From: Coriaria nepalensis
Lineage: Eukaryota; Streptophyta; Magnoliopsida; Cucurbitales; Coriariaceae
Direction of reading: 5' to 3'
Assembly: GCA_027186245.1 (NCBI GenBank)
Contig: CP114482.1
Coordinates: 3,725,001-3,789,000 of the forward strand
DNA: 64,000 nucleotides
Shown: positions 61,001 to 64,000 of the stretch, one piece after another
Layout: every line of letters starts with the position of its first letter
How positions within the stretch are numbered: position 1 is the stretch's first letter
Notes under the pieces: model-generated
What the model was told of the DNA's origin: nothing
Seen by the model: the letters and a program-made list of their open reading frames with translations, nothing else
Databases searched by the model: none
Program-made: the position numbers and the translations under genes

Positions 61001-64000
61001 CCCAAAGGTCATTAGCATGTTGTGCACGAAACTCGTGTATAAAGTGCAAAAGTAGAATTCGCTCTAATCACAATCATAATATGTTTTGGCTTGAGAGGTT
61101 ACTCGTTAAAATGATTTTAAGGTAAAACAAATGAACACATGTCCAGCAAACGACATTAGAATGTTGTGCACAAAACTCGTGTTTGAAGTCCAAAAACAGA
61201 ATTTGTTCGAATCACCATCATATGACTTATTGGCTTGGGGTGACTCATTGACAAGATTTTAAGGTGAAACCAAGGCACACGTTTCCCCCAAAGGTCCTGA
61301 GCATGTTGTCCACGAAACTCGTGTATAAAGTGCAAAAGTAGAATTCGCTCTAATCACAATACAATCATAATATGTATTGGGTTGAGGTGGCTCATTAAAA
61401 TGATTTTAAGGTAAAACAAATGCACAAATGTCTAGCAAGCGACATTGTAATGTTGTGCTGCACAAAACTCATGTTTGAAGTTCAAAAACAGAATTTGTTC
61501 GAATCACCATCATATTACTTATTGGCTTGGGGTAACTCATTGACATGATTTTAAGGTGAAACCAAGGCACACATGTCCCTCAGAGGTCATTAGCATGTTG
61601 CGCGTGAAACTCGTGTATAAAGTGCAAAAGTAGAATTCGCTCTAATCACAATTCAATCATAATATGTATTGGCTTGAGTTGGCTCATTAAAATGATTTTA
61701 AGGTAAAACAAATGCACAAATGTCTAGCAAGCGACATTGTAATGTTGTGCTGCACAAAACTCATGTTTGAAGTTCAAAAACAGAATTTGTTCGAATCACC
61801 ATCATATTACTTATTGGCTTGGGGTAACTCATTGACATGATTTTAAGGTGAAACCAAGGCACACATGTCCCTCAAAGGTGTTTAGCATGTTGCGCGTGAA
61901 ACTCGTGTATAAAGTGCAAAAGTAGAATTCGCTCTAATCACAATTCAATCATAATATGTATTGGCTTGAGTTGGCTCATTAAAATGATTTTAAGGTAAAA
62001 CAAATGCAGAAATGTCTAGCAAGCGACATTGTAATGTTGTGCTGCACAAAACTCATGTTTGAAGTTCAAAAACAGAATTTGTTCGAATCACCATCATATT
62101 ACTTATTGGCTTGGGGTAACTCATTGACATGATTTTAAGGTGAAACCAAGGCACACATGTCCCTCAAAGGTCATTAGCATGTTGTGCATGAAACTAGTGT
62201 ATAAAGTACAAAAGTAGAATTCTCTCTAATCACAATCATAAGATGTATCGGCTTGAGGTGACTCATTAAAATGATTTTAAGGTAAAATAAATGCACACAT
62301 GTCCAGCAAAGGACAATTGAATGTTGTGCACAAAACTCTTGTTTGAAGTCTAAAAACAGAATTTGTTCGAATCACCATCATATGACTTATTATTGGCTTG
62401 GGGTGATTCATTGACATGATTTTAAGGTGAAATCAAGGCACACGTTTCCCCCAAAGGTCATTAAGCATGTTGTGCACGAAACTCGTGTATAAAGTGCAAA
62501 AGTAGAATTCGCTCTAATCACAATCATAATATGTTTTGGCTTGAGAGGTTACTCGTTAAAATGATTTTAATGTAAAACAAATGCACACATGTCCAGCAAA
62601 CGACATTAGAATGTTGTGCACAAAACTCGTGTTTGAAGTCCAAAAACAGAATTTGTTCGAATCACCATCATATGACTTATTGGCTTGGGGTAACTCATTG
62701 ACAAGATTTTAAGGTGAAACCAAGGCACACGTTTCCCCCAAAGGTCATGAGCATGTTGTGCACGAAACTCGTGTATAAAGTGCAAAAGTAGAATTCGCTC
62801 TATTCACAATTCAGTCATAATATGTATTGGCATGAGGTGGCTCATTAAAATGATTTTAAGGTAAAACAAATGCACACATGTCCAGCAAGCGACATTATAA
62901 TGTTGTGCACAAAACTCAAGTTTGAAGTTCAAAAACAGAATTTGTTCGAATCACCATCATATGGCTTATTGGCTTGGGGTAACTCATTGACACGATTTTA
63001 AGGTTAAACCAAGGCACACATGTCCCTCAAATGTCATTAGCATGTTGTGCCTGAAACTCGTGTATAAAGTACAAACGTAGAATTCGCTCTAATCACAATC
63101 ATAAGATGTATTGGCTTGAGGTGACTTATTAAAATGATTTTAAGGTAAAACAAATGCACAAATGTCTCGCAAGCGACATTATATTGTTGTGCTGCACAAA
63201 ACTCAAGTTTGAAGTTCAAAAACAGAATTTGTTCGAATCACCATTAAATGACTTATTGGCTTGGGGCATATCATTGACATGATTTTAAGCTGAAACCAAG
63301 GCACACATGTCCCTCAAATGTCATTAGCATGTTGTGCATAAAACTCGTGTATAAAGTACAAAAGTAGAATTCGTTGTAATCACAATCATAAGATGTATCG
63401 GCTTGAGGTGACTCATTCAAACGATTTTAAGGTAAAATAAATGCACACATGTCCAGCAAAGGACATTAGAATGTTGAGCACAAAACTAGTGTTTGAGGTC
63501 TAAAAACAGAATTTGTTCGAATCACCAACATATGACGTATTATTGGCTTGGGGTGACTCATTGACATGATTCCAAGGTGAAACCAAGGCACACGTGTCCC
63601 CCAAAGGTCATTAGCATGTTGTGCACGAAACTCGTGTATAAAGTGCAAAAGTAGAATTCGCTCTAATCACAATCATAATATGTTTTGGCTTGAGAGGTTA
63701 CTCGTTAAAATGATTTTAAGGTAAAACAAATGAACACATGTCCAGCAAACGACATTAGAATGTTGTGCACAAAACTCGTGTTTGAAGTCCAAAAACAGAA
63801 TTTGTTCGAATCACCATCATATGACTTATTGGCTTGGGGTGACTCATTGACAAGATTTTAAGGTGAAACCAAGGCACACGTTTCCCCCAAAGGTCCTGAG
63901 CATGTTGTCCACGAAACTCGTGTATAAAGTGCAAAAGTAGAATTCGCTCTAATCACAATACAATCATAATATGTATTGGGTTGAGGTGGCTCATTAAAAT
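52069..64000 (+). repeat. Homogenised 2,599-bp higher-order repeat (18 monomers), at least 4.6 copies
   Basis: Copies span 52069-54667, 54668-57266, 57267-59865, 59866-62464 and 62465-64000 (partial). Within a copy 18 distinct monomers (nine dimers) follow in fixed order. Marker variants recur exactly 2,599 bp apart: CTCAGAGGTCATTAGC, AAAGGTGTTTAGCATG, GGTCATTAAGCATG, GCAGAAATGTCTAGC, GTACAAACGTAGAATTC. At the landmarks compared, copies 2 to 5 are identical. Copy 1 differs near its start (TTTTAGTG instead of TTTTAATG at about 52170). The block runs off the window. Confidence 0.93.

Larger units (their letters stand above)
28651..64000 (+). repeat. Long satellite DNA array, ~142-bp monomer in ~284-bp A/B dimers, open at the right edge
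   Basis: Head-to-tail copies run without interruption for at least 35.3 kb. Successive monomers start GATTTTAAGG, for example at 28791, 28933, 29075 and 29218. Two types alternate. Type A reads GGTAAAACAAATGCACACAT then GTCCAGCAAACGACATTAGA. Type B reads GGTGAAACCAAGGCACACGT then TTCCCCCAAAGGTCATTAGC, and carries an EcoRI site (AGTAGAATTCGCTCTAATCA). A and B share ATGTTGTGCAC, AAACTCGTGT, AATCAC-ATCAT and ATTGGCTTG, so the dimer arose from one ~142-bp ancestor. Type B contains the dyad CACGA-AAC-TCGTG. Some variants add 3-5 bp (GTGCTGCACAAAA; ACAATACAATCATA). No other element interrupts the array. Satellites of this kind form heterochromatic, centromeric or subtelomeric blocks; which applies here is not shown. 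Minus-strand frames of 60-105 codons inside it are not genes. Confidence 0.97.

Noticed and set aside
28926..63648. Dozens of similar 60-105 codon minus-strand frames in the array (for example HFIHEFRAQHANDLWGKRVP-type proteins)
   Set aside because: They recur only because the satellite monomer has few stops in that frame. They shift frame or stop at each indel, show no domain, and follow monomer boundaries rather than gene structure.
28651..64000. CRISPR-like interpretation of regularly spaced repeats
   Set aside because: There are no unique spacers: the whole 142-bp period is repetitive, and the neighbouring genes are intron-containing plant genes.
28651..64000. CENP-B-box-like site in the monomer
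   Set aside because: TTTCGTGCACAAC on the minus strand resembles the start of the box but lacks the CGGG half, so the match is not convincing.

Overview
The window looks like nuclear DNA of a dicot-type flowering plant. Both confident genes are split by GT-AG introns, intergenic DNA is very AT-rich with many TA, TAA and homopolymer tracts, the transposon remains are plant Ty1/copia LTR elements (tRNA-Met type primer sites, D-T-G protease, CCHC knuckles), and the right 55% of the window is one long satellite array. I see no bacterial operon, CRISPR array, tRNA or rRNA gene. The species cannot be named from sequence alone.

Layout. 1-4.7 kb: AT-rich intergenic DNA with no supportable gene. 4.7-7.8 kb: decayed copia element on the minus strand (integrase, gag-pre-integrase, zinc knuckle and gag fragments, primer site, probable 5' LTR). 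7.8-11.7 kb: intergenic DNA with a (TAA)28 microsatellite, a perfect G-box palindrome and a 111-bp tandem duplication. 11.74-12.43 kb: a miniature, structurally complete copia-type LTR element. 12.79-15.36 kb: a nine-exon gene for a TrmO/TsaA-type tRNA methyltransferase homologue (374 aa) with an N-terminal membrane anchor. 15.44-22.67 kb: a broken copia element starting only 83 bp after that gene's stop, with two foreign inserts, one of which carries a 9-bp GTCGAYCCC minisatellite. 23.99-28.53 kb: a twelve-exon diacylglycerol kinase gene (489 aa, plant cluster II type), intact to its stop codon. 28.65-64.0 kb: a direct tandem satellite with a monomer of about 142 bp, arranged as A/B dimers of about 284 bp, running off the window.

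The most unusual part is the satellite. It begins about 117 bp after the kinase stop codon. Its left part is a mosaic of kilobase-scale internal duplications (offsets near 11,092, 5,138, 9,101 and 8,959 bp). Its right part, from about 52,069, is a homogenised higher-order repeat of 2,599 bp (18 monomers) in at least 4.6 copies with no difference seen at the landmarks compared, apart from copy 1. The many 60-105 codon minus-strand frames across the array are by-products of this repetition, not genes.

The two genes are not obviously linked in function (tRNA modification and lipid signalling). What they share is that repeats were established immediately 3' of each stop codon, which should affect 3' UTRs, poly(A) sites and possible alternative 3' exons.
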